Assembly (NCBI RefSeq): GCF_901933205.1
Contig: NC_044572.1
Coordinates: forward strand, 90,548,965-90,612,964
DNA: 64,000 nt
Origin: Camarhynchus parvulus
Taxonomy: Eukaryota; Chordata; Aves; Passeriformes; Thraupidae
Direction of reading: 5' to 3'
In this document: positions 52,700 through 64,000 of the stretch, one piece after another
How the letters are laid out: every line of letters starts with the position of its first letter
Position numbering within the stretch: the first letter of the stretch is position 1
Made by a program: the position numbers and the translations under genes
The notes under the pieces: generated by a model
Databases searched by the model: none
Seen by the model: only the letters and a program-made list of their open reading frames with translations
What the model was told of the DNA's origin: nothing

Positions 52700-55600
52700 A
52701 CTTTACTGCGTAATTAGAACGTATCCCAGGATGGAGATTCTGTCCTTTGTGCCATAGAAATATAATAGTTAAAGTGTCTGAGTACAGTTTATCATCTGGT
52801 AATTAGAGCTTTTATTTACTTTTAGAAGTTGCAAAGAGATTCTGCATCATACAATGTGCACGTTTTGTGTGAATCTAAAATACAGGGGTAGCAATTATTT
52901 AATCAGCAACTTTCCGCTTATTTAGAAAAAAGTTATATTTAAACAACAGCTTCCTCTTTTTTTGTTCCTTTTTCACACATTTGATTGTGTAAATAGAAGC
53001 TTGAATCTCAAATGCCCTGGCTCAGTCAGCAAAGGTGGGCTGCCAGCTTCACTGGGTTAGCACTGGGCTTTTCAGTACTCATTGCCTTCACTTCTTTACC
53101 TGAGCCAACCATGCAGTACTCACAATGAGAGAATTTGTGGTGAGGAATGTTTGTGGTAGCAGCATGTTCTCCCCAATTTTGGGTGCAGTATCCTGTAAAA
53201 GGGATGTTGCGCTAGAGTGACCTCTGTTGTGGCTCTTTTATTTGGGCTGAACACAGGACTGGTTTTATGGCTGGCCACCCTTCCCTTTGACACAGCCTGC
53301 TTTTTTTTTTTTTGTACCCTGCTTTGCTTTGTCCTAACAGAAAAATGATGCCTCTTTACTTTGTGTATTTTGAAAATGGATTGTAATAATGGAAGCCATA
53401 GCTGCTGAAGGTATTTTGGAATAAATTTTTGGAGTTCATGTTACTTTGCAAAGCTAGGGCAGTTAAAAGCTGGATTCAAAAAGCATGTATGAGCGCTGCA
53501 ATTTTTGCTATATTTTATGGTCTCTGCTGAACACAGAAGATAATTGGAAGGCATGCATTTGGGAAGTTGTCTTCCTAACCCCGAGTTTAAAATCAAAGTT
53601 TTCAAGCCCAAATGCCTTTGAAATCGCTGAAGCTAATGAGTACTCAGCATCTCAGAATCTAAGCCTGCTTATTTATATTCTTCAGTCCAAATCCAGTGTT
53701 CCCAAGCCATTTTAAAATCCTGTCTTTAATGTAAGCTTGAGTTCTGACCAGTAAAGCTTTGATGAGTGCCATTAAGGTAAAGTAAGAATAAAGCTGTTCT
53801 GACACGAAGGCTGGCTCACAGATAGAGTTGTTTACTGAATAATTATACATTAGAAGTATTGCTGTATTTCTCTCTGGCCCTTTGTGGAAAGAAATAGCAA
53901 CATGTGTGTTGGGTAGCTCTTGGGACATGCCACAGCTGCTTGTTTACGTTCTGCAGAACAGATAGTGTCCAAAGTGTGTTGTACTAATTGCACCTAAGCA
54001 GATAAACTCTAAAACTGCATGTAGCACTTACAACACTTTAGATAAGCTGCTCCTTTGCAACTACTTGGCATGTGTAGGGCTTCTAAATATCCACCAGCCT
54101 AGCTCTACTCTTAAGGACTTCCCATAACATTTCCAGTAGTAGGAGACCTGTTGTTGGTCTCCAGACTTGCTTGTTTTGATAAACTGTTACACTGATGTCC
54201 TCAACTCTCTTAAATTCTTAAACTGTAATGCTTGTTTCAAAACTATGATACTAAAGTAACCTCATACAGCGGACAGATGCCACAATAATATTTAGCATTA
54301 TTGTCATTATGTTTTCTTCTGGCTGGTATGTATTAAATTTGGATGGTATAATATCTCTTGTGAAATAGAATACTAGTAGATAACTTGAAAACCTGGCACG
54401 GCCAGGTTTTTTTTCATATCACACTAATTTCCTTTCAACCTGAAGCAGCATCAATCAGATCTTGTCAGCAGCACAATGAGGCACCTACTGTATATTGTCA
54501 GTGGAATACCAATTAGCCTTTAATTTTACCACACGTCCAATCAAAAGAGCTATTGCTTTCACATGATGGCAGAAGGTCATTAAAACAAATGATCTTGCTG
54601 CCAGACAATGACAACAAAACCACAGCTCAGTAAGTACTGTATCTGTTATTGGGCACTGAGAGCACACTAAATACTGTGCTGTACTCACTTTTTCATTCTG
54701 CTTTGTTTCAGGTGACCCGATGGCCTGAGAGCTGTTGCTAAAACTCTGTCTCCTAACTTAAACTTTTCAGATACAATGCTATTTGCCTGAAATGTTCAAG
54801 TACACTGGTACTTTTGATGTCATAGCTGTCAAATTCTGTACCTTTTCCTTTGCTTTCAGCTGTGCTTGCGGGTTTAGTTCTTAACAATCTTTTCCAGGAA
54901 AAACAGCACCCTGTCCTTTCATGCCCTGAATGGTTATTCTTCAGCCCTGCATAGTGAGTGCTGGTGCATTACTTAAGATGTTACAGTTTGTCTGGGTTCA
55001 GTCATCTGGATTCTCTGAGGTGTTACACTTCATATTCTGCTGTGAGATGTGGGCAGTTCATTTCTCTCTTCTGTTTGGGCAATAAGAGAATTTCCAGGTT
55101 TTAGCTTTCTCGTGCTTCTCATCCTACTCACTTTTGAACTTTCTTTTTGTAAGGCAGTTGCCTGTTTTTCTTCCTTCAGCTTGAGAGCAACCTTCTTCAC
55201 AAAATTCCATAGTAATACATTTATAACTGTATAACTGGATGGTGCTATTCACAGATCTGTGTCAATCACACAAAGCTACTAAAATGTATTAGTGTTTTTA
55301 CATTCAGAAAGTAACAAAACACTATGTACTGATAATAGATAATAATTCTCCTACCATTTATGCTTTTAAGATGTCTGTGCAAAAGTTAAACAGAGAAACA
55401 AAATTGGGAATAGAGCATGACTGACAGCCAAAAGAAATCCTCCTCTGTATGTAAGAATTTCAGTTCAAGTCTTTGCAATTTTTTCTGTGCTGAGTTTTTC
55501 CACTGATTTTGCTCAACAATATTATCAACACTGAGAACTCCTGCAGAGCTGCTGCATTGGTAACAATCAGAAAAAAATATTTTTACCCTTGCTGCAAAAC

Positions 55601-57139
55601 AGTCTGGGCACCAAGTTTGTAGTCCTTTTCTGACCAACTTCTTAAAAGGAAAAAATTGCACTGATGGTAAATGGTCTTGTGTGAGGTTTTTGGCCTGTAG
55701 CAGGTAAATCAGGTAGCAAGTGAGCATCCAGAAAATGACTATTATATAATCATTGACCCTGCTCCATAGCTGATAAAGGTTTATTTTCTACAGAGTGTCA
55801 CTGGAATGTTTTTACCAGGGAAGAAAAAAAGGGTGTAGCAGTTACACAGTCCAGTTGTAGTCTCTGAGCCTCCTGGAAATAATTCCCTCCTAAGTGGTGT
55901 CCCGAGAAAGGATGGTGCATTCAGTCTGCTTCATTCAACAAATGCAGAGATCAGATGTTTGGGTTGGACACCACAGAGACATGACAAACATTGCCTATCC
56001 CATCTGCTGAAGCCAGTCCTGTGTGGGTGTCCCTGATGGAATGGGAACGTGTGCTAATTTAGTGCAGCACTATTAAGTCTGATTTTTCACTGAAGGGTGC
56101 TTTAGATGCTTACCTGAAGCCATTGACCCAATGCCCAAGAATTAACGTGTACTAACTTTTACAAGTTGGTGAAAGGATGGAGGAAAAGTGAGACCTGAAG
56201 TGAGAGAAGTCCTGTCCTCCAGGGAGAATGTTTTAACTAACAGTGTAATTTGTGAGAAAAGGAGAAAGGTATTTTTTCATGATCTCATTTCTCACACTGC
56301 CAACTCAAATTTGGTGGATCAGAAAAGCCTTCAGGTATTCTGTGTGCTCTGTCTCCTAAGCAGTTACAGCTTAAGTCAGAGAGGAATGGAGACATGTAAT
56401 AATTTACATTTAATGTGTGTGTTTGGTATAAAAACTGTAATACCTAGCTGTTGTGAATTCATGACTCCATATGGAACTTTGTTTTCTGGTGTTTATTTTA
56501 AAGCCCTAAGGTACTGCTAATTTAATGTCTTTAAAAATGAGTATCAGTGTAAATGTCTTTAAAATACATTTCTAATGCTTGCAGTTCCAGGGGAAAGAAA
56601 GAAAACTTGATTCACATGCACTTTAGTATTTCAGAAATGAGCATGGAAAAGAGAAGGACAAATATGACTAATCATAATTGTTAAAAAACAGTGAGCCTAA
56701 TGCTGAAAACAGGCCTGAGTGACTAAAAGTCTCCACTCTTTTAAGATTAAAATAATAATAAAATCTGGCTTCTGATATCAGATGATTCAGCAATCTCTGC
56801 CTTCAGGTTTTTTGGAAATATGAGCCTGGAAACTCAAAATAGTCTTTTTCAAATAACTCAGAGTTGAACACCAGATATTTCTGGACCATATTTCACACTT
56901 TATCATGTATTTCTGGACTCATCATAAAATCTCCACACTCTCTAGCTCTGCAGTCAGAAGCCAGAGAAGGCTCCTATAGAAAGACAGAAAGATAGAAAAT
57001 GCAGAAAGATCTAATACTGCATTTAGAGTAACATTTGCTGTATTATTTTCTGCAGATATTTCCTTCATCACTTTGTCTTGTGACCTGCACGTTCCAGTCT
57101 TCTATTATACCTGCTTTATGCTCCTTATACAAAGATGGT
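52700..57139. other. Intergenic sequence without recognised gene
   Basis: No exon with recognisable homology. A frame of 113 codons on the minus strand (55386-55727) has no recognised domain and no supporting splice context. An AT-rich stretch at about 54480-54650 has homeobox-like TAAT cores and a TCF/LEF-like ATCAAAAG, but conservation is untested. Otherwise I see nothing. Confidence 0.45.
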
Positions 57140-57229
57140 GTGAATCGTGGGGTTGTCCTTTGTCAGGAGTCAGACTTTGGTGATCCTTGTGGGTCCCTTC
57201 CAGCTCAGGATATTCTGTGTTTCTTTATC
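57140..57229 (+). mobile_element. CR1 3'-terminal fragment
   Basis: The run GACTTTGGTGATCCTTGTGG followed by GTCCCTTCCAGCTCAGGATA and TTCTGTGTTTCTTT matches the last about 70 bp of CR1 in + orientation (consensus ...GGTCCCTTCCAACTCAGGATATTCTATGATTCT). The left edge is blurred. Confidence 0.8.
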
Positions 57230-58984
57230 TGAGTTGTTTTGATGCATGGATGGCAGGTAGGAACAAGCTCTCTGCTTTCTGCGTAAAGAGCAGATGAGGC
57301 AGCTCTGGTCAAAAAGCCAGGGACCGCATTAGCAATCCACTAAGTCAGAATTTGTCTCTCCAAACTTCTTGAAGAGCTTATTAGATATGGGGTGGTGCCA
57401 GATAGTAATGCAGTCACATCTATGTCTTTAAAACAAGCTTGCATCTGCCCACAAGGTCACACAAAGGTTAAAACTAAACTCTTCTTTGTAGGCAGCCCTT
57501 TTCAGGCACTACAAGCTATGCTTAGTAGGTTTGGGAGCTGAAGCAATTTGAGCAGTCAGATAGGTAAGTAAGCAGTCACACGTACATATGTGCATACATA
57601 CAAATGTTGCTTGGGATGGTTTGGTTGAGGATGTAAAGGTGTGAGTTAAGTTGTCAGTATCTTCTTAACTCGAGGTAAGATCTTCCTGTCACCTATGTGA
57701 GCTGCAAGGAGTTAAACCACTGCGTCATTATTACTGGAAATTTGTTCAAGTACCAAAATAATGGAAGCCCTAGTGTTTGATTTTGGGCCTTCTGGCAGCA
57801 GAAATTTATCTTGTGCCTTAGTCAGGAATCAAAGTGAAGGTAGGGAAGGATGATGGTAGTAGTCCCAGAACTTGTCAAAAACTTTTAGCTTGCTGAGTAG
57901 TCAAAGAGATGGATCAGAGCATTTACTTAACATAAAATAAATAAGTGGAGAATCTGAAATTACCCTGACTTCAGAATTCTGGTGCCTTCTGAAGTCTTCC
58001 TGGGCCCTACAAGCCCTACACAATTTTGTTCCGCAGTCTTTTGAACAAGTCTTTTGTAAACAGGCATATGAGTCCTTAACTTTTGCTCCGTGGTGACCAC
58101 TCAGTTATTTGATGTGTTTGGTTGTCTAACTCACATGACAGCAGGTTCTGGGCATTAGTCTTTCTCAAACTTACTAAAATAAAGTAATATGCAACATTTT
58201 ACCAAGTGGAAGAGGAAGAAAACTCTGTTGCTAGTAGAATAATGGCAACTGAATGGCATTTTTAATAGAATATTATTTAGGGAATACCCTAGCTTTTCAA
58301 ATCCTACTGTAAATAACACTGTTAATCATGAAGCAACTCTCAATTTAAGATGTTAATTTTCACTTTTCTATGGTGATAATTTTGTGCCTGAATGCATATC
58401 TTAAAAGTCCGTGTAGCATAGATATTGTTCATTTGAAGCTGAGGCACAATGCTGGGACAGCTTCTCAATAATTATTGTTCTATATATGTGTAGTATTCAC
58501 TCTAATTATGGACAGCTGAGAATGCAGCTGCGAAATCATCATATCATTCAGTTCACTGTCAGTTTCCATTACTGGCAAGGTCTTTTAATTTTTAGAATAC
58601 AGTATTTTAAGCTCTCTCTCTTCCTTGTATATCTCCGCAGATGTTTTGAATGTTATTTTCAAAAACTAAATTTTACAGCCTCTGGACACAATATTTTTAT
58701 ATTTAGGGTCCTTTTTGTGGAAAAATAATAATTTTTGAAGAATATGTATGCAAACATTTTAACAAGGCAAAAGTTTATAATTAGGAACTGACAAGCAGAG
58801 AGTTTAAACAACTCTACAGTCTTCCTTGAAAATAGATAAGTAGCAAGCAAAACCAGAAAGGCAGCTTCAAAAGTTGCTGGGTTTGAAAGCTTTAAAAATG
58901 GTAAGACTGTAATGAATTCTTTAGACCAGAAGGTTTGTTTCTGAACAGTGGGGAAAAAAGATACATATTATGCATCAAAGAAAA

Positions 58985-59590
58985 GAAAAAAAAAAGCTGC
59001 TGCCAATCTTTAATATTTTGGATACTGTAATCTTGTGGAAGCTTTAGTGGGTCTCCATTGTTAGTATCTAAAACTCTGGTTTCTTTTCTTGCAAGTAAAT
59101 CTTCTAAAAGCGGTTTATCTGTGGTGTCTTTAACCACATTTGCAATACTTTGACTGAAAGCTTCTGCTCTACAGTTATAGGAAAAACGTGGCTAATAATT
59201 CTTTCTCCTAAAAACATCAGTCCCTTTGCTACTGTTACAACTGTGTAATTTATGACATCTCTGTGTAGAAAGTCTGATGGTTTTAACACTTCATACTCTA
59301 AAAGGGTCAAAGCAGCATTCTCTTCCTTTCTATCTTTTCTGCTCCCAAGGTAGTTTAGATTATGGTGTTCATTGATTCAAATCTGCAACTCTCAATTCAG
59401 AAATTTTCTCCTGTAAATTTTTTATAGAAACTGTAGGATTTTTGTCCTACAAATGGCATGGTTTACTGTTTCCTTTGAAGCATAGCCTGTCTTCTCAAAG
59501 CTCTTTACTTGACCCTAAAATCCACTGATTCAAATGAGCAACTGTTAGCATTTTCCGTAATTTTATGTAATTAAAAATAGGCTTTGAAGT
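58985..59590 (-). pseudogene. Decayed coding-like sequence of unknown parent, minus strand
   Basis: Read from right to left, protein-like segments follow one another in shifting frames: KITENANSCSFESVDFRVK, then a stop; LQEKISELRVADLNQ (about 59400); DRKEENAALTLLEYEVLKPS and on through VAKGLMFLGERIISHVFPIT (about 59325-59165); then, one base out of frame, AEAFSQSIANVVKDTTDKPL continuing to YSIQNIKDWQQL (about 59170-59000). The shift lies near 59168-59175. Codon use and charge pattern look like a real, partly coiled-coil protein. Stops at several points and a frameshift argue for a pseudogene, possibly processed because about 600 bp carry no clear intron. No poly-A tail was found (the end runs into T10). 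I do not recognise the parent gene. Confidence 0.4.
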
Positions 59591-59697
59591 CACAACAATA
59601 AAGGTTTTCATTAATAAGGGTCATTCCAACCTGTAAAATTCACACAATCTGTTATGCAGCACATATCAGGCTAAGCCTGGGATACTGTGAGGAGAGG

Positions 59698-59840
59698 GTC
59701 TGAAGGAGGGCCAGGAAGATGACCCAAGGATTGAAGAACCTGACCTCTCACTGAGTCCCTGGAGACAACAGGGCTTAGAGGGATCTCATTGCAGCATTCC
59801 AGTACTTAAATAGTGGCTACAAAGAAGATGCCATTTTTTT
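59698..59840 (+). mobile_element. CR1 internal 3'-region fragment
   Basis: Resembles the CR1 segment before the tail: GGAGGGCCAGGAAGATGACC, GATTGAAGAACCTGACC, GGCTTAGAGGGATCTCATTG and CAGCATTCCAGTACTTAAAT, with GGCTACAAAGAAGATG at the end. About 140 bp in + orientation, diverged, just upstream (right) of the decayed coding-like stretch. Confidence 0.7.
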
Positions 59841-62800
59841 CCCAAGAAAAATTAAAATTCCAGCCTGTCAGAAGCTTGTAAATCTTTGGTAACTTATCAA
59901 ACTACATATTAGCACTGCATTTTCAGTCTCTAGTATAGATAGCTTTTTAGCACCATATAGTCAAAATTTGCAAGAATATTTTTTAAAGTAATTGCTTGAC
60001 ATAATTATTTCATTACCATATAAGTATTATGATAGAAGAAGTAGCAGCCTCTAACGCAGTTTGTCTAGTGCTTTCTGTAATAAAATAAAATGGGTATAAC
60101 TTTTAACAGCTCCACTTCCATCATGATTAGCAGCATATTTTGGGAGCTTGTCAGGAAAGAGTCTTTCAGTCAGAAAGGTGTCTTTTAGTGCCATTGTGAA
60201 AATTTCTATAGCATTGGCAGAATTTCAAATTGTTAGGAGTCATAATTTTTCCCACATACTGTATATTGTACAGATTAGAGTTTTGTACTTCCTGCCAAAA
60301 CCCTTGACATCTGAGAGCGCTGTGTGCATATCAGGAAGCCATCCTAAATCATCATTCTATCCAGAATTAAAAGTCTGAATGGATCATGAACGAAAGGAAT
60401 CTTTTCCCGTTTAGAAAGCCTGTAGGAGATAACAACTGATCAAATAATGAATTAATTCTGTACCTTGACTTTTTGTCTTCTGTGTGATCTGTACCTTTGA
60501 CTCTGCCTTTTAATAAAAATATCTTGGTTCACAAAAGAATATACATGAGCTCGAGGAAGAAGACATCTAGGACAGATACACAAGCTCCCTGTGAAGTTAC
60601 ACAAAGAAAGCATTACTTAGAGATCCTTGCTTGTTTGGCCCACTAAAACAAGACTGGTCAGATATAAATAACCTTTTAAAAAGGAAAAAACCCAAAGTCA
60701 GTGTGGCATGGCTTGGAAACCTTTTTGTGGATGTAATAACTAATCATTGTAGGACTCCAGAACCCTAGTGATTTAATCTCCCATCTTAAACTAATGACAT
60801 CATAAACCTCTGCAGATCTCCAAGTTTATATTCCACTAATATTTATTCCTGCAATACCAGGAAGCTAAGTCAGCTGATGAAAGAAAATCAGAAAAAAAAG
60901 ATTGAGGGAGATAGCAGACTATTATATATCCATCTGACATTTAGAGAAATCTGAGTTACACTAGTCAGTGCATGCACCACAGCCAAAAATTTCTATCTGA
61001 TAGCATTACACAATTTTGGTCAATAAATTTGCAGTAACTTGAATATGGAGTGGATTTTCTGAATTATAGGATTTGATGTTTCATAATCATTGTGAAGATG
61101 TCAGAAAACCGTGGAGCTGTCGTAGCAGTAGGGGCTCATTTCTTGTGCTGAGTGCATTTAACACGCAGGATAACTGTGGAGTAGCTGAGGCTGGCTGGCA
61201 GGGGAGCTCTGCAGAATCACTCATGGGAATGCAGCAGCCAGGCTTGAAACCAGGGTTGGAATCACTCACCAGTGAATCACGCAACAATCCAGGAGCTGTG
61301 AAGTAACAGTATGGAAATAAACACAAATGAATGTAGTAAGCATAGTTCTGGGAGACAGGACTGCTAAAACGATGACTGAGATAATGTAAAATATAGGATG
61401 AATTTGTGAAGCATTTTGAATCCCAGAAGCAGCAAGTACATTACAGAACAGCAAAAGATCACAAAAATTTTATGTGAAATGTGAACGGACAAAAAACCCC
61501 TTTTGTCCCAGATTATATTGGTAATGATATGTATCAAATGTTTGAACATTTTTCATATCTAAATTAACAATTTTCAAACCAAAGCAATTTGAAACTAGTC
61601 TAAACCCTTACTTAAGAAAATTCAATGTGTCACAAAAGCTGTACAATTTTTAGAAGTTAATGAATGAGCTAAACCCAGTTTCCTGTTATAAAAATTCTTA
61701 ACTCTTGGCCAAAACCTCACCATTTGAGAAATCCTTTCTTGCTCCTACCAATTCAGATTATTAAGACAATTCCAAAAAGATGTACCTTGTCTTCTGCACT
61801 GGTGCTTTATTGTCTGATATGTTTAACCTATTTTTCTTCTCTGAAATGTCACATTTGAGATCACCTAATAATTTCCTGTTTCATTTAATTAAAGTTTGTA
61901 ATTCTCGTTTAGAAGCATATACTCTTGCCTACAGAGTTGATTATGGATAAATTGCCAATTACTTCTGGACACAGAGAGATGGAAAGTGGTGCAGTGGGTT
62001 ATTTTTCAAAAGGCCCAAGCAGCTTGGACACTTAACTGATAGAGTTCAATGGGAATGACACAGATGACACAGTGAAGTCCATTTGGAAGTCCAGATATGC
62101 CCTTCTCTACTTCTTTGGACTGAGTTTCAAAACCATTGATGTGCTGAAGTGTGTAGTGCTGCACCTATGTGGCCGTAACTTTGCCGGAGAGAGTATTGGT
62201 CTCCAGACAGCTTGTGACAGGTTCATGCTTCTCCAGAAACTCACTGCCGTTTCTCATAGAAGATCTACTTGTATTCTTGTCAAGTCTTAATTTCTGTGAT
62301 CTTTCCTGTACTTAACAGATGCTGGTTACAACTATATAAAAAAAGGAGAAAAAAATAATCATAATTTCCTTGAACATTTTTAGAGACTTGTTCTTCACCC
62401 ACTGCATCTTCTCAAAGACTCAAGAAATATATTACAATAATTAAGTTTATTTTTCAGAACTTTAATTTAAATAACCATCAGTTTCTCTGTACCAATAGTG
62501 CATCAGAACAGATTTTGTAGCATTTTGATAACTAAGACAAATATAAAGTTCAGCCAGATTAATATAAACTTTTAATTGAATTCATGTCATTTGTTGTTTG
62601 ATTTATAGGTTTTGCAGGTTGTATATATTTGGATTTTTAAACATTCTTGAAATGCATAAATTAATTTGCATAGGGTTATGAGGAAGTGATATAATCCTTC
62701 TACATCTACAGGCATAATTTTCTCTACATTAGTCAAGGTTTAATTACAGTGGTGAAGATTTTTCTTCCTACACATAAGATACTGCACATTTTAATAGATC

Positions 62801-64000
62801 TTATTATTTGAAAATGTCTCTTGAAATTCAGCATTTATCACAATTTGACTAACTTCATCATTCACTAAATTAAAAACCAAGTTGCCTTTTTCCTAGGTTT
62901 TTTGTTGGTTCAGTTTCAAGAGCTTGCAGTACTTCATTCCAAAGATCCTTCATCTTTTATTTTTATCTTTAATGTAAAAGTTAAGCAGGCATTTGATTGA
63001 CCATCTCTGTTTGGCTTTGACCAAGAGTAAGAAAAAAGCAGGAGACCAAGGGAGCCTTTAGAACATTGACATTTGAACTTCTAAGGATTAGTTGCTCCAG
63101 TGAACTGTTTTCAAAAGCTAATTTCTGAAATGTAACTCAAGGAGAAGTATAAGTTATTCTCTGACATTCTCAAAAGGTTAATCTGGAGAGGAAACTGTGC
63201 CTCTGCCTGATGTTCTGGTAAATGGTGAGGGGTGACACTGGCTGAAGTAGAAATGGTGCTTCTAGTCAATACAAGCTTTAAGTTTCATAGTGCTTTTGGT
63301 AAGAAAACAGTAAGTATTCAGAAAAATGTTGCTTTGACTAAATCTGGATTGTGAAGGAGAAAATGTTAAGTAATTATTAGGTGTTTGTAAAGTGACAGTG
63401 GAGAGAGGACAGAATCATACAGTAATTGTACATGAGCAATTTAAAAAAATTAGAATAATTAATTCCAGTATTATATGGTCAAAATCTGTACAAGAGGAAT
63501 AAAGTCTGAGGAGGTGACTCAGATCTTGCAACCCACATTCTTTATAGTTCTCAGTGCCTATGAATATGTTTACATATCTGACTCCAGTTTAACACCAGCC
63601 ACTTCCTGCTTTCACAGAAAATAAGGCTTCTAAATGCAAATACAAAGCGTTAGTACTCTTGTGAATCTGATTCTGTTCTTCCCTCTCTGTTCACATATCT
63701 GGGAAATCAATATTTTCTGCCTTGGTTTTATCTCATTTTAATAAGGTACAATGATTACGAGTTGGGGAAGGGTGACCCTGTTCTGGAAGGGTGACAATTT
63801 GTTGAAGGGATTTTGCAAAGATTAAAGACAAGAAGGGGGATCTTCAAGTAACCTTACTAGCAAATTAAGAGTTTTTTAAGCAGTGCAGGGAAAGCAAGTG
63901 ATAAATGGTCCATTGCAATAAAAAACCCCAAGACGTTGTATTCACAAAAGTCAAATAAGAACTGGTATTAATTTAGTAATTCTTTCTTGCAGCTCAGGAG
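59841..64000. other. Intergenic sequence without recognised gene
   Basis: AT-rich sequence with no exon I can assign on either strand. Open frames such as 62072-62290 and 61073-61306 show no family motif and no flanking splice pattern. No tRNA, snRNA or other structured RNA was recognised. The neighbouring gene on this side must lie beyond the window or be too divergent to see by eye. Confidence 0.45.

Noticed and set aside
55386..55727. 113-codon minus-strand frame
   Set aside because: Some protein-like character, but no recognised family, no neighbouring exons and no clear promoter or poly(A) pattern; evidence too thin to call a gene.
1..64000. CRISPR arrays, operons, tRNA/rRNA genes or a mobile defence system
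   Set aside because: Nothing of this kind is visible; the window is vertebrate nuclear DNA with spliced genes and LINE fragments.

Overview
The window looks like bird nuclear DNA, most likely from the Z chromosome. Three multi-exon vertebrate genes with GT-AG introns are present. Several CR1-type LINE fragments carry the 3' ends typical of sauropsid genomes. In mammals the three genes lie on two chromosomes: CTNNAL1 and ABITRAM at human 9q31, SLC39A6 at human 18q12. Both blocks belong to the avian Z. That chromosome assignment rests on remembered synteny, and no alignment was run. A W copy cannot be excluded from this sequence alone.

Layout: (1) 1-23.4 kb, + strand: the last 15 coding exons of CTNNAL1 (alpha-catulin), 555 codons plus stop; the gene enters from the left. 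(2) 23.4-27.05 kb, - strand: complete ABITRAM (FAM206A/Simiate), six exons, 173 aa, convergent with CTNNAL1 and starting in a CpG island. (3) 27.1-30.5 kb: the 3' flank and probably 3' UTR of the next gene, with a roughly 115-bp block present twice. (4) 30.5-47.3 kb, - strand: complete SLC39A6 (ZIP6/LIV-1 zinc transporter), nine coding exons, 735 aa, plus a probable noncoding first exon in a second CpG island. (5) 47.4-64 kb: no recognisable intact gene. It holds CR1 pieces, a degenerate motif-rich repeat at about 51.6-52.1 kb, and a decayed coding-like stretch on the minus strand near 59 kb.

The genes do not form a pathway. Catulin is a cytoskeletal/Rho scaffold, ABITRAM an actin-binding nuclear modulator, and SLC39A6 a plasma-membrane zinc importer. 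The most interesting feature is their arrangement. ABITRAM and SLC39A6 run head to tail across what looks like a 9q31/18q12 synteny junction. In mammals ABITRAM is divergently paired with ELP1 and SLC39A6 with ELP2, and I recognise neither Elongator gene here. Other points are a GC-AG intron in ABITRAM, a duplicated segment that reaches close to the ABITRAM promoter, and a long bird-type C-terminal tail on catulin. I saw no CRISPR array, operon, tRNA or novel defence-like system. Most long open frames outside the named exons are chance frames in introns, CpG islands or repeats.
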